Source of the DNA: Lumnitzera littorea
Lineage: Eukaryota > Streptophyta > Magnoliopsida > Myrtales > Combretaceae
Length of the DNA: 64,000 nucleotides
Assembly (NCBI GenBank): GCA_024138015.1
Contig: JAMXBB010000002.1
Location: 56,288,621 to 56,352,620, forward strand
Direction of reading: 5' to 3'
A program made the translations under genes and the position numbers. The notes below the pieces were generated by a model. The model was given only the letters and a program-made list of their open reading frames with translations. It made no database searches and was not told the DNA's origin. The first letter of the stretch is position 1. Each line of letters starts with the position of its first letter. Shown here piece by piece: positions 25,541 through 38,010 of the stretch.

Positions 25541-25945
25541 GGATAGTGCCCCCAATAGACCAATAATCCATAAGCTCAAGGGAAAGTGCCCCAACGAGCT
25601 AGCAATCGAAAAGTTCTTTTTTCAAAGGATAGTACCTTAATTGGTTAATGGTCAAGAAGTTCTTCCTTAAAAAAAGATAGTTTCTCAGTAGGTTGAAGAT
25701 CTTAAAGTTCTTCTTTAAAAAGCACAACACCCTAAAAGGCCATGATCTAGAAGTTCTTTAAAAGGGATAGCACCCCAAGGAGCTAACAATTTGAAAGTTC
25801 TTCTTTGTAAAGGATAGTAGCCTAAAGGGCTAGTAATCTAGAAATTTCTCTTTAAAATGATGGCACTCAGCTGGCCAATAATTTGAAGGTTCTTGAAAAA
25901 ATGATGGTGCCATAAGGGGCTAATGATCTAAAAGTTTTTCTTCAA
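25541..25945. repeat. Minisatellite, about 46-bp unit, nine copies
   Basis: Units begin near 25541, 25581, 25627, 25675, 25722, 25765, 25812, 25858 and 25901, so the spacing is 40-48 bp. The consensus runs roughly GGATAGTRCCCCAA, then GGGCTAATAATCTAG, then AAGTTCTTCTTTAAA. The copies are diverged from one another and a partial unit trails off after 25945. No coding frame runs through it. Confidence 0.85.
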
Positions 25946-26259
25946 GGGAGCCAAGTTTTAAGAACTTCTTCATAAATTGTTTCCTTCTTTCTTCCTTTTT
26001 ATTGAAGATTTTCTAGAAATCTACAAATTTTTTTCTTTTAAGGAGAATTATTCATCTTCATTTTATAAAATAGGTTGTTAACATGTAGAAAATTTTACCA
26101 ACTCTAAAAGTTACATATAAACAAGGAACTTGCCCATTTTCTCATTAATCATTGGCTCTAGTTGTGATTGCTTTAAGGGTTAGATTTGGAAAGAAATTCT
26201 TTTAAATTATTTTCTGGGTGTAAAGACATCGTGGAAATTAGTTGAATCTTAAACCTCCC

Positions 26260-26830
26260 TTAATAGTATGGCTTATGTGAATGAAATTTATTTTTCAGGG
26301 GAATCCATGCCCTCTTTTTGGCTTTTTTCTCCAAGGATTTTGTTATTATTTTTTATATCCAATGCTACATCCCAGACAAGTCTACGTCTAAGCTATTACC
26401 TTCGATTATAAAACTCGAGGCATCATTGAAGACCTCTTGGGGGGAATTTTTTGTTGTATTTGCCTATTTATAAAGCATTTTCCTAGCATAAAAATGTGTC
26501 TTTATATTAAAAAAATTAGTCTAAATGTTATCCCTCTCTCTAATAATGTAACTTTTTCAATAGAACTCCTTTGTTGAGGGAAATCTTTATGCCTGTTTTG
26601 GCATTGTTATTTAGGGATTTTGGTATTGATTAGAGCTATCTAACCCTATATTCTAAACAAGTCCATGTTTGAGTCCATCACCTTGTCCTTTCAATTATAA
26701 AACTATAAATATCGCTAAAGAGCACTTGTAGGGAAGAATTTGTTCCATTTTTCTATTTATAAGAGATTATATACATTAATGACAAGATGATAACCTCATA
26801 CTAAATGGTGTAGTGAATCATTTTCTTAGC
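26260..26830. repeat. Imperfect tandem duplication, about 285-290 bp unit
   Basis: The block at about 26296-26480 recurs at about 26576-26766. Shared landmarks are the AAGGATTTTG/AGGGATTTTG block, ACAAGTC and its following Thr/Ser-like stretch, ATTATAAAACT, the GGGGAATTTTTTGTTG/GGGAAGAATTTGTTCC block and CTATTTATAA, and then TTTTCYTAGCATA. The copies are strongly diverged and non-coding. Confidence 0.55.
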
Positions 26831-28560
26831 ATAGATACTACATTTTTGCTACTCTTTTATTTTTGTTTTTTTTTCTTTTTAGGTTTTTTTCCAAATTTAT
26901 AGGAAAAATACAAAAAAAAAAAGTTAAAAAAAGTGAAAAAAATAAAATAGTGCAAAGAGTGTTCAAGATAAGTCATTCAGTCATTCAAGGTCAATCAAGC
27001 AATAGTGGAAAGTATAAATGTAAGTCAATAAATTCAAAGTATTTAAAAAATTAAGCTTCATTGGAAAAAAATATTTTAAAAATAGTCCAATAAAATATTT
27101 GAGCTCATAAAGAGGATTTTGTTTAATTTAAAATATATTTTAATTGGACAAATGAAAATAAGACTCAAGGTTTATTAAATATAAAAACCTTAGCATATAT
27201 ATTTTAGATTATATAAAAAGGCTAAGGTCATTTTAAAATGAATTGGGCTTAGGTTTGAAAGTTGAAATTTATGTTAGGGCCAATAAAAAAAGTTTAAATT
27301 AATTTTGTATGCATGAATGAATGACAAAGAAAGCTTATCGAGTAAGTTGCATGCATGGGCTTAAGAGCTTGAATAGTAAGTAGATCAAGGGTTTAAAACC
27401 CATGTAATGTGCTGGGTGCCTTTTAGTCTTCAAGAGCATGTGACCACTTATGTTCTCCTTCCAAATTTTTGGAGAAACAAATAGAAAAGAGAGGGAAATT
27501 AGATAAGGTTTTAGAAACTAACTCAACACTTAGTTTTTTGTGGAAATTGATCCAAATCTATAAAATCCTTATGAAAATGTTGAAATATCACATAAATTTG
27601 CATCAATAATCACAAATAATAGATTTAGTAGATTAAAAGTGAAAAAAGAGAAAAAATCTTTTCAGTGATGGATTCATGCCAATCCAAATCTCAACCAAAA
27701 TTCAAATGGTAAGTTTATAAAATGCTTAGGATAATATAATCAGGGAGAGGAGAACAAAATTTGGAATGTTATTGCTATCTCCATCGAGTTTTATACAAAT
27801 ACGAGCTCTTTTACGAAAAATATTACGCAAAAGAGCTAGTTTTTTTTAAAATATACAAATATGGTATACTGAAGGTGCATGGTATTGCCTCTACTTCGGG
27901 AGCTGAATCCAACTCTAAGGTTGGATCTAGCTCATACATGATTCTTGAGTTCTAGCAACATCTTGATCTCACGATTTCACTAGCTCCTTAAAAGTGACGT
28001 TCCACCCTTATACAGTCATCCATGGATAAGGACGTTACTCAGTTGCATCCAGGCCATCTAGTAAACCCAGTTCCTTCTAAGGAACTTGAGCTCGATGATC
28101 CACTACCTAAGCCTACTTAGATATACAATAAATTGAGGCGTTCACTTTTTCCCATGCTATGAGGACCTTTACACAGCATAAGCGTCAGTAGATATGTTTA
28201 GTCTATTGCTTTTGTTTCCTTCTTTATTTTTCCATTATATTGATGTTGTCATTGACTTATTACAAATTTTGTATATATACTGATTATTCAAAATACAATT
28301 CACTTTTAATCACATATTGCAATTCAATGCATTCTTTATTTATCATAATTTTACAATTTAAAATTTTTTTTCTTCTATCCGATGTGTATGGTCATTAGAT
28401 GATCATCCCATGTGCTTATTTCTTCCCTACTTACTATATTTATTGAGGTATTCCACCAATTGCAATTTTAAGTAATTGATTACTATATCAAACTTTCCAT
28501 TTAATTTGTAAGTTAATGGTTGGAAGAATATTACTTTATCGTTTCGACCAGAGGGAAATT
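26831..28560. other. AT-rich intergenic DNA, no gene seen
   Basis: Long poly-A and poly-T runs. Two open stretches (26863-27054 and 27761-27955) look like chance: the first is a low-complexity Phe/Lys string. A small hairpin lies at 27804-27837 (AGCTCTTTTACG, a 10-base loop, and CGCAAAAGAGCT, 11 of 12 paired). Confidence 0.5.
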
Positions 28561-28774
28561 AGTAGGTTAAATAGAAATTGAATTGAAGGTGCATCAAGTG
28601 AATATGCCTTCAGTATAAATATTTACACTGAAGGCGCATATACTTGATGCACCATCGATTTAAATTGTGATACTAAAGGCGTATCGATTGTATGTACCTT
28701 CAATGTAAATATTTATACTGAAAACGCATTCACTTGATGCCCCTTTAGTTCAATTTCTACTAAAGTAACCTACT
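28561..28774. repeat. Nested inverted repeat (MITE-like hairpin)
   Basis: The outer arms of about 60 bp, 28561-28620 and 28711-28774, are reverse complements of one another with scattered mismatches. An inner pair, 28588-28624 and 28617-28653, folds with almost no loop around AAATATTT. The underlying unit GAAGGYGCATNNACTTGATG appears in both orientations about six times, and a further unit continues to about 28855. Long fold-back DNA of this kind is typical of MITEs or small-RNA hairpin loci. No clear target duplication was found. Confidence 0.75.
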
Positions 28775-28859
28775 GAAGACACATTCATTGCATGTGCCTT
28801 CAGTATAAAAAACATAAGTAATTGAAAGTGCATTCACTTGATGTGCATTTAATATACCA

Positions 28860-29500
28860 TATTCATATTTTTATTTTAAATTAGCCCTTTTCCATAATAT
28901 TTTTTGAAAAAGAACCCATATTCGTATAAAACTCATCTCCATCCTCCTTTATCCTACATTTGAAACCTACAGCTAAAAGCAACAACACCAAACAACTCAT
29001 AACCTACAACTAACACTTACCGCAATAGCACCCCATCGATTACCCTTTCTCATACCAACTAACCATGCAACAACCCCATCCTCAATCCTCTCTCTCATGA
29101 CTCCCAATCACCATCACAGCCCTATCCATGCACATACACATACAGACAGACCCGTGTATTAACCCTTATCACTCTCTCTTATGCACCACAACACATACAA
29201 ACCCTTGCTCATGACGTACAACCCTTAAAAGACTCAATACCCAACGTACGACCCCACTCAACCTCGACCCTCTCTTCATTATGTGCTATAGAACTCCCAT
29301 TCCGACGGCTTACTCTCTCAAATGCAACACAGACATGTACCCACCACAGTAATGCTGCCCTAGCCCCAACCCGACGCTGTAATGACCACATAACCCTAGT
29401 ATGCCCTAACACAACAAGACCCACAGCCTATACTTATGAATGCTGCCGCCTAAATGCAAAAATTGCCAAATCACTATTTTCCATTGAAGTACTATCACCA
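28860..29500. other. C-rich intergenic stretch, no gene supported
   Basis: This part is much richer in C on the plus strand than its surroundings, with strings of CAACAC, ACCC and CATACACATAC. One 71-codon open stretch (29209-29424, minus) has an Arg/Val-rich composition expected from such skewed DNA and no recognisable motif. It may be the transcribed leader of a lost gene or repeat debris; nothing decides. Confidence 0.4.
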
Positions 29501-32500
29501 AACTAAGTTTTGCCAATCAAATCATCATTAAAATCGAATTCCTCTTTCATTTTGATAATCGAAAGCCTCTGTATAAAGCTTAAAAGGTGGTTGAAGTAGC
29601 AACTTAACCTAAAGCTTGTTGGATGACCCAAGACCCGACCCAAGATCCCATTTTTTAGTATAGTGAACCTCAAGATCTAACCTACGTCCATATTGAATAA
29701 GTGGGTAATAGAGTTTTTGGTTTATTTATTTATTTATTATTATTATCTTTTACTAAATTTAGTTTATCTCTTTATGCAGGTTTTAAGTTGTAATTTATTT
29801 AATGTTGATGGTTTTGTTATTTTATACTTTTTCTTATTTGAAAAAAATTAATTATTTAATTTGATTAAGTTATTCACCTAAATTAGCACTAACATTAGTT
29901 TTATAGGTCTTGGTGTTAATTTTTATTGAACGGTTATTTTTGGCATCTTTTTTATAAAACTAAATTTTTTTTTTTGCATATTTTTGGATAAATATTGCAT
30001 TTTAAAAAAAAATTATATCTTTTTACTAATATTTACGTATTTTGCATGAGAATTGCATAATTCATAAAAAATTGCATTTATACATATTTAGGGCTTTCTT
30101 GAAAAATAAAAAAATGATTTTATTATGTAGTTGTTTTTTTCTAAAATAAAAATCTTAATTTAAATCTTTTAAAAAATTAGTGTTTTTTAGGTTTTTTTAA
30201 AGATTAGGTTTTTCTTAGTTTTTTTTATTTAGAATAAAATAATAAAACAATTAACAAACGTAAATCTGACCTAGTTTTTTAATTAAAAAAAAAAAGAACA
30301 ATCTACTAAAGCTACCTAAAATAAATAAGAACTAGTTCAATTTAATCTTAATTAGCGGGTATATAGGCATTTTCAAGGCATCCATAAAATTTAAAAAATA
30401 TTTTAATTCTTTTTATTTTTTAGGAAAAATTTGTAATAAAAAATTCATTTTTACATTTTTGCATGATTTTATATTTTTTTAGAAAAATTATGAAAATAAA
30501 GGCTTATTATTTAAATAATTTTTACATGATTGCAAATGTCTTAATAAGTTAGCTTTCGAACCTAGTATTTTAGTTAAAGTTTTCTAAAAAAAAAAAACAA
30601 ACTTTTTCTAGAAAATTAGTAAACGAATGAACTAATTAAGATTTTTTTCCATCTAAGAAACCTAATCTTATTTTTGCTTTTTTAACTAGTTGGTAACTCC
30701 TAAAATATTTTTTAAAGCATTTTTTTTTTATTAATTTAACATTGAGTATTTTATATTAAGTTTGCTAAACTTAATATAAAATAAAATAAAGAAATTAAAA
30801 TTAAGCTTAACATCTAGGCCTTCTAAATCTTTTATCTTGCTTCTTTTGTCTTCTTAAGCCATAGGGTCATCATCTTCACCTCAAGTATCCAATTTCATTT
30901 GTTTGGTTTTAATTGTTAAGGTTTTATTTTTTGCTTTGGGAAAAGAGTATTCATTGTTGAGTTGTATGTCTAAAAGGACTTATATAGTTTTGTGGTTTAT
31001 TTTTACTCATGATATTGATTCCATAAATTATGGTCAATTTTGAAAATAATAAACTTTTAGTCAATGTTATAGGTCATTTTTAGGATTGAAAGGTAGGCTT
31101 TGGGTCAAGGGTTTAAACAAAAGGAGTTCATGTTTTGGTCAAACTTTAAAAGATTCCATCAACTGTCCTAGGTTTACAAGTTAATAGTATGTAGAAAAAA
31201 CAAAGATATGCTTGCCCTAACTTCATTAGTGGGTCTTGCTTAGGACAAATCAATTTTCTTTTATTAAAGGTGCTTATTGAAGGATGAGTATAGTTTCATG
31301 GATTTCCATTTCCTTTTACACCATCATGTTTTAATTCTAAATCAATTATCCAAAACTTTTCAATTTGTATAGTGGAGTAGTTTGATCCTGGGTTATCTAA
31401 AATTTCCTTTTGATGTCTAGTGAACTTTTATCACTTAGCTATTAATTAATAAAATCTATGCTTTGCTTAGTTACCCTTAATTTGGGCTTAGTTTTGAGAT
31501 TTTGAGTTTAGGTAACACCTCATTAGGAATTCGATTGGAGCATTTTTGTGATTGACTTTTATATACATGTTATCTTTAACTTTTCAAGTAGTTTGATACT
31601 TTTTTGTGAATTTCAACAAATTGCTTTTGTACTGAAATGTTTCTAAGCTAAAATAGAATAAGCCTAAGGTAATTCTAAGTAAGTTGTAATAAAACAAAAC
31701 TCAGAAAACAAGTAGACATTTAAGGTGCCCAATAAGGCACATTTTCATGGATGATAAATTTACGGATGAGTTCATAAGCCCCTAATGTCTAATTTGTGAA
31801 AAAGGGTGAGGAATAAAGTGCTCCTTTGGAAAAAATCTCCGAGATGCATGAGTAAAAATGAGTCAAAAGAGTGGAATAAAAGACTCCCTTGAGTCATGAA
31901 TTCAAATGAATGAGTACATAAATGGAAAATCAAACAAAAAGGTACAATATATATAACTCGAAAAACAAACTAAGGCAATGAAGCTATTTTACACTACTCT
32001 CTTTATTACCATACTTGTGGAAAAAATAAGATTTTATAAACATATAGGTTTAATAAATTAAGTGCTTGTGACATTTATCTTTGTGAAGTCACTAAATTAG
32101 ATTCCAAATTTTACAAATTTGGCTTAAATGAGCTGCTTTAACTTCTTCTTTAAGCATAGATTAACATGTTAAATGCTTTATTAGTGGTCCTTAAGCACTT
32201 AAAGCAATCAACTAAAGGAAGTGTGTATACATTACTCTATTTTCATTTCACTAGATTTATAAGGTGAAATTAAAATTCCACCTAAACTTCATTGATTATT
32301 TTGTATACCTGCAAATCTTATTCATTGATGCTATAAAAGGAGTGAATACTTGTCCTCAAAATTCAATTTTTCTACATAAGTTTTCAAATTCTACAAGAGT
32401 ATAAGTAAAGATATTAAGTTGGAAGTGATAATAACGGTTGTATATTACATTTTTTGACCTAATATCATCACTTGTCCATATTTAATGGAGAAAATTGGAC

Positions 32501-33990
32501 AAAAACATGTGAAATAGCTAGATTACTTATAAAATGGACCAACATAATAAAAATGAAAAATTTGAATCAAATTTGGAGAAAACATTAATTTTATTTGATT
32601 TTGAAGGAAATTAAGATAATGTCTAAATAGTTACCCTTATAATAGGTATTACAAGGGTGAGTTGAACTAGTTAGCCAATTGACCATGGACCCACTTGTTA
32701 GTCGTTACAAATTTAGAAGACCATTTGGATGCCACCTTTTAGACTACCTGAATGCTAAAGAGCTAAATAGGATTTAGAAGCATAATTAAGACTAGCTAGC
32801 CAATAGCACACTAAATTGGCTGGTCTGCATCCTAAAATCCTAGTTACTTAAATCATAATTTTCTAGCACAATATTGTGTTCGCCAGGTAATTGGTTCTCT
32901 TCAAACAATTTAGGTAGTTAGTTTCAATATAAAAAGCTACTAACACAATTAGAAAAAGAGGGAGCTTACCTTTTATTTCATTTTTTTTTTTAGTCATTTC
33001 CTGTACTTTACAAGGCATATAATATAGTTTTAGGTTTTTAGACTAGTTTTAATTACTTTCTTATATTTAGGAAACTTTGGAATATATATTTAATATGAAG
33101 AATACGAATTTTTGGGTTTTGAAGTAGGTTTATTATGTAATTACTATTGGTGAATTCTAAACCTTCTCTTTCTCTTTTTAATTCTAATGTTTAAGATGTA
33201 CTTCTTGATGTTTTATTTGTGTGTTCTTATTTTTGTTGTTATGAGCTAAATGGATTCTTGTGGCTTTTGTGATGTTTTTATGGATTGGTTGGTATGTATG
33301 GTATCTGAGTATGAGTTTTTGTATTTAAGTGTGTAATTTAACATGGTGCTCTTGAAAACTTTTAAAATTGCATGATCATTAAGTTCTATTTGTCAAGTTT
33401 CTTTAAATATCCAACCCAAGATTTGAGATACCATTAGAGATTAACTAGTGTGTTTACAATAAATTGTGTGACCATTAAGTTTATTGGAAACACTTAAATT
33501 CACTCTCTTTATTTGGTTATAAAAGTTGTTATGAGACTGATGGAACAATTAATCCATATTATCAACTAGAGTATTTAGTCAATGATAAATGTCAAATACT
33601 TAACTAATTGTGTAGGGAAACACGTCATAAATAGATGCTTCTTCTATATGGTGAATAATATCTACTTAAAGAAAGAGACAAATTTAAGTGCTTTTCGTAA
33701 ACTCTACTTGTAAACCTCGCTGCATACCTAGTATAACACTACATATTGATGAATCCAATGATTGGTCATCTCATCCACACCTTTAATGTATTGAGTTCTC
33801 CTATTAGCTTTTATAGTTCTTATTTATTTCTTTTAATCATTTACTTCAAAACCATGATTACATCAACCTACATTAGAGTACATAATCATTAGTATAGTAT
33901 ATTTAGCAAACTTCTTTCCTTTGGATATGACCTTGACTCCCTATACTGTACTGTAATCACGACTTAATGCACTTATTGGTTAAACTCACT
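29501..33990. other. AT-rich intergenic DNA, no gene seen
   Basis: About 4.5 kb with long poly-T/poly-A runs and no open frame above noise. A perfect 15-bp inverted repeat with a 3-base loop lies at 30749-30781. A TATA-like ATATAAAAAGC at about 32922 with a following pyrimidine tract resembles an LTR promoter, but no partner was found. Confidence 0.5.
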
Positions 33991-34240
33991 TTGAAATCGA
34001 TTTTCATAATTGTTATGCATTGTAGTATTAGTTTTGAAGTGATTGCAAAGTAAGTGACTGTCTAAGGGAGTCTATGAAACTAAATGTTTCAAGTGTTAAG
34101 GATTTAGGCATATATATGACAATTAGACATTAAGAGTGAAGAGGATTCTATAGCTAATGTTGAAGTAGCTCTTGAGTGTTAGTGTTCATGGGTTTAGAGA
34201 AACAAAAAAGCTATGACTATGGTCCTATAACGTACCTTGA
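33990..34240 (+). pseudogene. Gag fragment with zinc knuckle
   Basis: At about 34079-34125 one frame reads Cys-Phe-Lys-Cys, a stop, Gly-Phe-Arg-His and then, four residues on, a stop. This is the C-x2-C-x4-H-x4-C layout of a retroviral-type zinc knuckle, with one spacer codon and the last Cys turned into stops. It closely recalls the knuckle at 18402-18443. Only this scrap of gag is legible. Confidence 0.5.
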
Positions 34241-34254
34241 TTGTAGCACATCAT

Positions 34255-34475
34255 TATTATTGACTTTATTACAAATATTACCGTTTTGACTATTAAAGCT
34301 ATTTTCATCATTTTAACTGTCAAGATATATGACTAGCCATTTTTCTATTTACCATTCACTACCTGCCATTTATAATCAACAACCATACTTTTTTATATAA
34401 TTTTCATTATAACAAAACTTCTACCACATATTAAACTAGGAATTTCAAAAAAAAAAAAAAAATGTCCACCATGTT
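34255..34475 (+). repeat. Dispersed repeat, copy 1 (partner at 44995-45208)
   Basis: This stretch shares about 215 bp with 44995-45208. Common blocks include TTTCATCA, ACTAGCCAT, TTACCATTCAC and CCATACTTTTT, then CATAATTTTCATTA, and finally GGRATTTCAA before a TCCACCA block. It may be the leader or U5 part of an unidentified retroelement, because a reading with an early ATG follows at about 34463. Confidence 0.5.
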
Positions 34476-36053
34476 ACAAGAGATAGCTAAACCTTATTAG
34501 ATCACCACCATGGATGCCAATAGTGCAAAATTTGAAGAAATAATGCAATTTGTTCCATGGATCCTAAAGGAAAAATTTTAAGAATAGAAAATAAGACTAA
34601 TAGCAAACAATAGATTCACTAATGGATATACTGTAAAAATAATAAGAGTAGTTGATTCAAAAAGGAGAATTGACTTTTGCGAACTTAAGTACCCTTAAAT
34701 TAGGTAACATGAAGAAAATGAGTATGGATAATCAAAAGCTACAACAACCTATACCTAATAACCAAAAAATATTAACCATTTTACACCATATCCATTGCCA
34801 CTCAATACATTAGCTTCTACAACTTATTAAATAAACATAGCTCAAAGATTTACACCCATAGCAACCAAATTTACTAACCATCACTACCATAAGCTTAAAC
34901 TCAAACATTGTAGACATCCATTGCCATAAGCTTTATAAACCTAGTAACCAATCTTTTAAAGTCATCTTAGAAACAATAAAAAGAAACATATTCTCAATTA
35001 CACCTTCAACCTCAAACCAAACAAAGACCTTATACAATTACCTCATCTTGACTTCCATCAACTAGATTCTACTGGCTACATCAAGCAATGTTAACCACAT
35101 TTTCTACAGGAAACCCAACATGCTCACTATGAAATAGCCTCTATACAACCATCCACCTGTCATTTTGTCAATTAAATAACCTACAATATAACCTAACACC
35201 CACTAAAAAGTACTAAATATAATCAATTACAAAAGGAAGAGTCGAAAAAAGGGGAAAAAAGTTCAAGTTCACCTATTTCAACATAAGCAATTCATTACTT
35301 ATAAGATTTGCTTCAATTTATGCAATCTGGTGAGACAACCAATAATATTTTGCTTAATTGTTCATGTAGTTGACATGCATAATGGGAAATGGATTTAGAT
35401 GGTAAGAAGCATTAGCAATGTTTTCTCACCACTATAGTTAGATTTAGTTTATGAAATTGCAAATAGGTGAAGATGAAATATGTATTCTTGAAGCAAAGAT
35501 TTAGTAAGTATAATAAAAGGAACTCTATCACTTGCTTTGATGAAATTGTAGCTATGGTGAATCCTAAGGTATTGTTTAATCTAAAGTCGTACTGCAATAC
35601 TTTAAATGAGATGACTTTTATAGTTCTAGTAGCTAAGACACAACAATTCCTATTAATGAAAAATAAGGTAACAAGAATAGTGAAAAGAAAAAAAAGAACT
35701 AAGCAATTGAAAGATAGAGCTCTTATAGTCCATAAGCCTTTAATGCTTCATTAGGTCATTTCTTTTACATACCCTAAAGGATGTGAGCCTATTCAACATA
35801 CCTAACCCATTAAATGGGGAGTTGCTATGAATTGTCAATAACCACCTACCTTATCATTATATGGCAATGATTATGCATTGATATTATGGCTCTCTTCGCT
35901 ATTTTTAAACTTATTAAAATTGAGGCCCTCAACACCTCTTTATCGACCATTAAAGTAGGGTGTTTGTTGTTAGTATAGAAGTAGTGAATAAGAAGGCTAA
36001 GGTAGTTAAGAAATTTGACCAAAACCTTAGTCAGTGTTTAGGTTTGTTAATAA
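34476..36053 (+). pseudogene. Retroelement gag-like remnant (low certainty)
   Basis: After copy 1 of the dispersed repeat, a translation rich in Gln, Asn, Pro and Tyr extends to about 35200 in broken frames. A 95-codon open stretch follows at 35467-35754, and then a Tyr-Pro-Lys-Gly-like run to about 35950. Composition and position recall a gag/linker region of a gypsy element, but no zinc knuckle, protease or RT is visible. The ACATA at 36054-36058 is the likely target site of the next element. Confidence 0.3.
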
Positions 36054-36058
36054 ACATA

Positions 36059-36881
36059 TGATATACCTAAGTGCTCAATAATCACTAGGACTTACCATAA
36101 AAGATAAAAACCAAATGAGTCCTTTGAAATATTAAAGAAAATAGAATGGATAGATTGGCAAACTGAATGTAGAAGTTTACGTGAAGCTGCTTAGAGGGTA
36201 TAACTCATAATGAATACAACATGACTTGACACTTCACTTCATATAATATATTATGTGTGGTTACAAAAAAAAATGGATTATTTATAGTAAGTCCTTAGGA
36301 CAACATTACAAATAAAGAAAATTATAAAAGGACATATAGAAAAAAGAGATTCTTAGTATATACAAAAAAGGGTAAATTTGACAAATGACAAAAAAGGAAA
36401 AATAGTACAATGCCAAGTAAAAGGATAGGTGACAGTGAGACATTGGTCTCATATTAGGGACCTATGGGAAAAGTAGTTGTGCTAGACTCATTGTTGCAGG
36501 TATGGTTGGTAGTATAAGAGATTGCCAATGTAAATAATAAGCACCATCTTATAGTAATAATAGCGATAACAGGCAAGCTTCGATACTCAACTAGTTAACA
36601 TCAGCACTTGATAGGTTGGCATCAATATAAAGGGGTCTTGGTGATTAGGGTAATGCTATATGATTAAAGTCCTTGGCCTTGGCACTCTGCAAGTCAAGTT
36701 CAGTATTGGAAGTCACATAAAGTAGGGTATAGCTGAGTTAAGCTCTCAAAGAGTTCTTCTACCATTCTCTTGTGTACTGTGCATCATCCTTGGTAAGCTG
36801 ACTATAGAAAATTCTTCTAACAAATGACTGAAGGCCTCGAAGGCGAATGCGAGTAAGAGGGCCAAAGGTCAGTAATCCATC
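36059..36881 (-). repeat. 3' LTR of the minus-strand gypsy element
   Basis: It aligns with 41611-42539: shared blocks include TAGGACTTACCATAA, GATTATTTATAGTAAGTCC, GGGACCTATGGG, AGGGTAATGCTATATGATTA and CCATTCTCTTGTGTACT. It lacks about 130 bp present in the other LTR near 41810-41940. A purine-rich TTTGAGGGAAAAT lies just upstream on the minus strand, where a polypurine tract is expected. Confidence 0.82.
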
Positions 36882-36899
36882 GGTTCCTTGGAGTTGCTG

Positions 36900-38010
36900 A
36901 AGATTTTCCCTCAAATCTTAATTCTCTTCTTCATCAAGCACATAGGGTGTTAGGTTAGTGACATTGAAGGTAGCAAATATACCGTACCCTTCAGGTAACT
37001 CAAGCTCATATGCGTTGCCATTGATACACCTAAGGATTTTAAAAGGCCCATCTAATTTAAGGGAAAGCTTGTTCATCCTTTTCCTTAGGAAATGCTCCTT
37101 GTTGAGGTTAATACAAACAAGGTCTCTAGAACTATAAACGACTTGTATCTTTCCTCAGCTTCCTTATTCATTTTGTCAAGCCACTGTTTGTGCTAGTTGT
37201 TTAGCAAGCTTTTGATGTAACTTTTGGAACTCCTCGATATGCTACAGGCCTAATTGACTTTCCCCGTGAGTGGTCGAGCTAATAACTAGATATAAGGATA
37301 AGTTCAAGTTAAGCCCATAGATAACCTCAAATAATGACCCTCTTATTGAACTGTGAGTTAAACGGTTGTAAGTGAACTCAATAACAAGTAAACATAGATC
37401 CTAATCATATAAATTATTCCCAACTACCACTCGTAGAGGTTGCTGACTATCTTGTTCACAACTTTGGTCTAGCTGTCTATTTAAGGGTGGTAAGAAGTAC
37501 TATACATGATCTTAGTGCTAAGCTTCTTCCATAGGATTCTCTAGAAGAAGTTAGTGAACTTCGAGTCATAGTCAAACATAATACTTCTAAGCACTCCATG
37601 CAGCCGTACGATCTCCTACAAAAGTAAGTTAGCAACCAATAAAGTATCATTGGTTTGGTGATAGGTAACAAAGTGGCTCATCTTGTTGAAACGATTAACT
37701 ACTACCATAATAGAGTCATGTCTTCTCGAAGTTCAAGGTAAGACAAACATAAAATCTATACTTATGTTTGTCCATTGATGCTTAGATATGGGTAGAGGTT
37801 TGTACTCTCCATACGGCTCTTTCCTCCCCTTTGCATACTTACACAACTCGCATTGATTAAGAATTCGGCATACATCCTTTATCATCCTAGGCTAGTAGAA
37901 ATATTCTCTTAACATTCAACCGTTCCCTTTTCCCTAAAATGGTCGACTAAGCCTCTAACATGAGCTTCTTGGATAAGTAGTTCTCTAGCTAAACCACTTG
38001 ACATACAAAC
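36900..38010 (-). pseudogene. Decayed gypsy integrase (minus-strand element)
   Basis: The C-terminal tail, with Gly-Pro-Phe-Lys-Ile-Leu, Asn-Ala-Tyr-Glu-Leu, and Phe-Asn-Val-Thr-Asn-Leu, is readable at about 37065-36950. The core with His-Gly-Val and a following Asp block is at about 37720-37440. The N-terminal zinc region with Ala-His and Asp-His-Phe sits at the end of the open stretch 38184-37909. Stops and frameshifts interrupt it. The 64-codon frame at 37477-37671 is a shadow in another frame. Confidence 0.75.

Noticed and set aside
25541..25945. CRISPR-like array
   Set aside because: Units are contiguous and diverged, without constant repeats separated by unique spacers, and the setting is a plant genome.
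29209..29424. 71-codon minus-strand frame in the C-rich stretch
   Set aside because: The composition is explained by the strand skew of the DNA, and no domain is seen.
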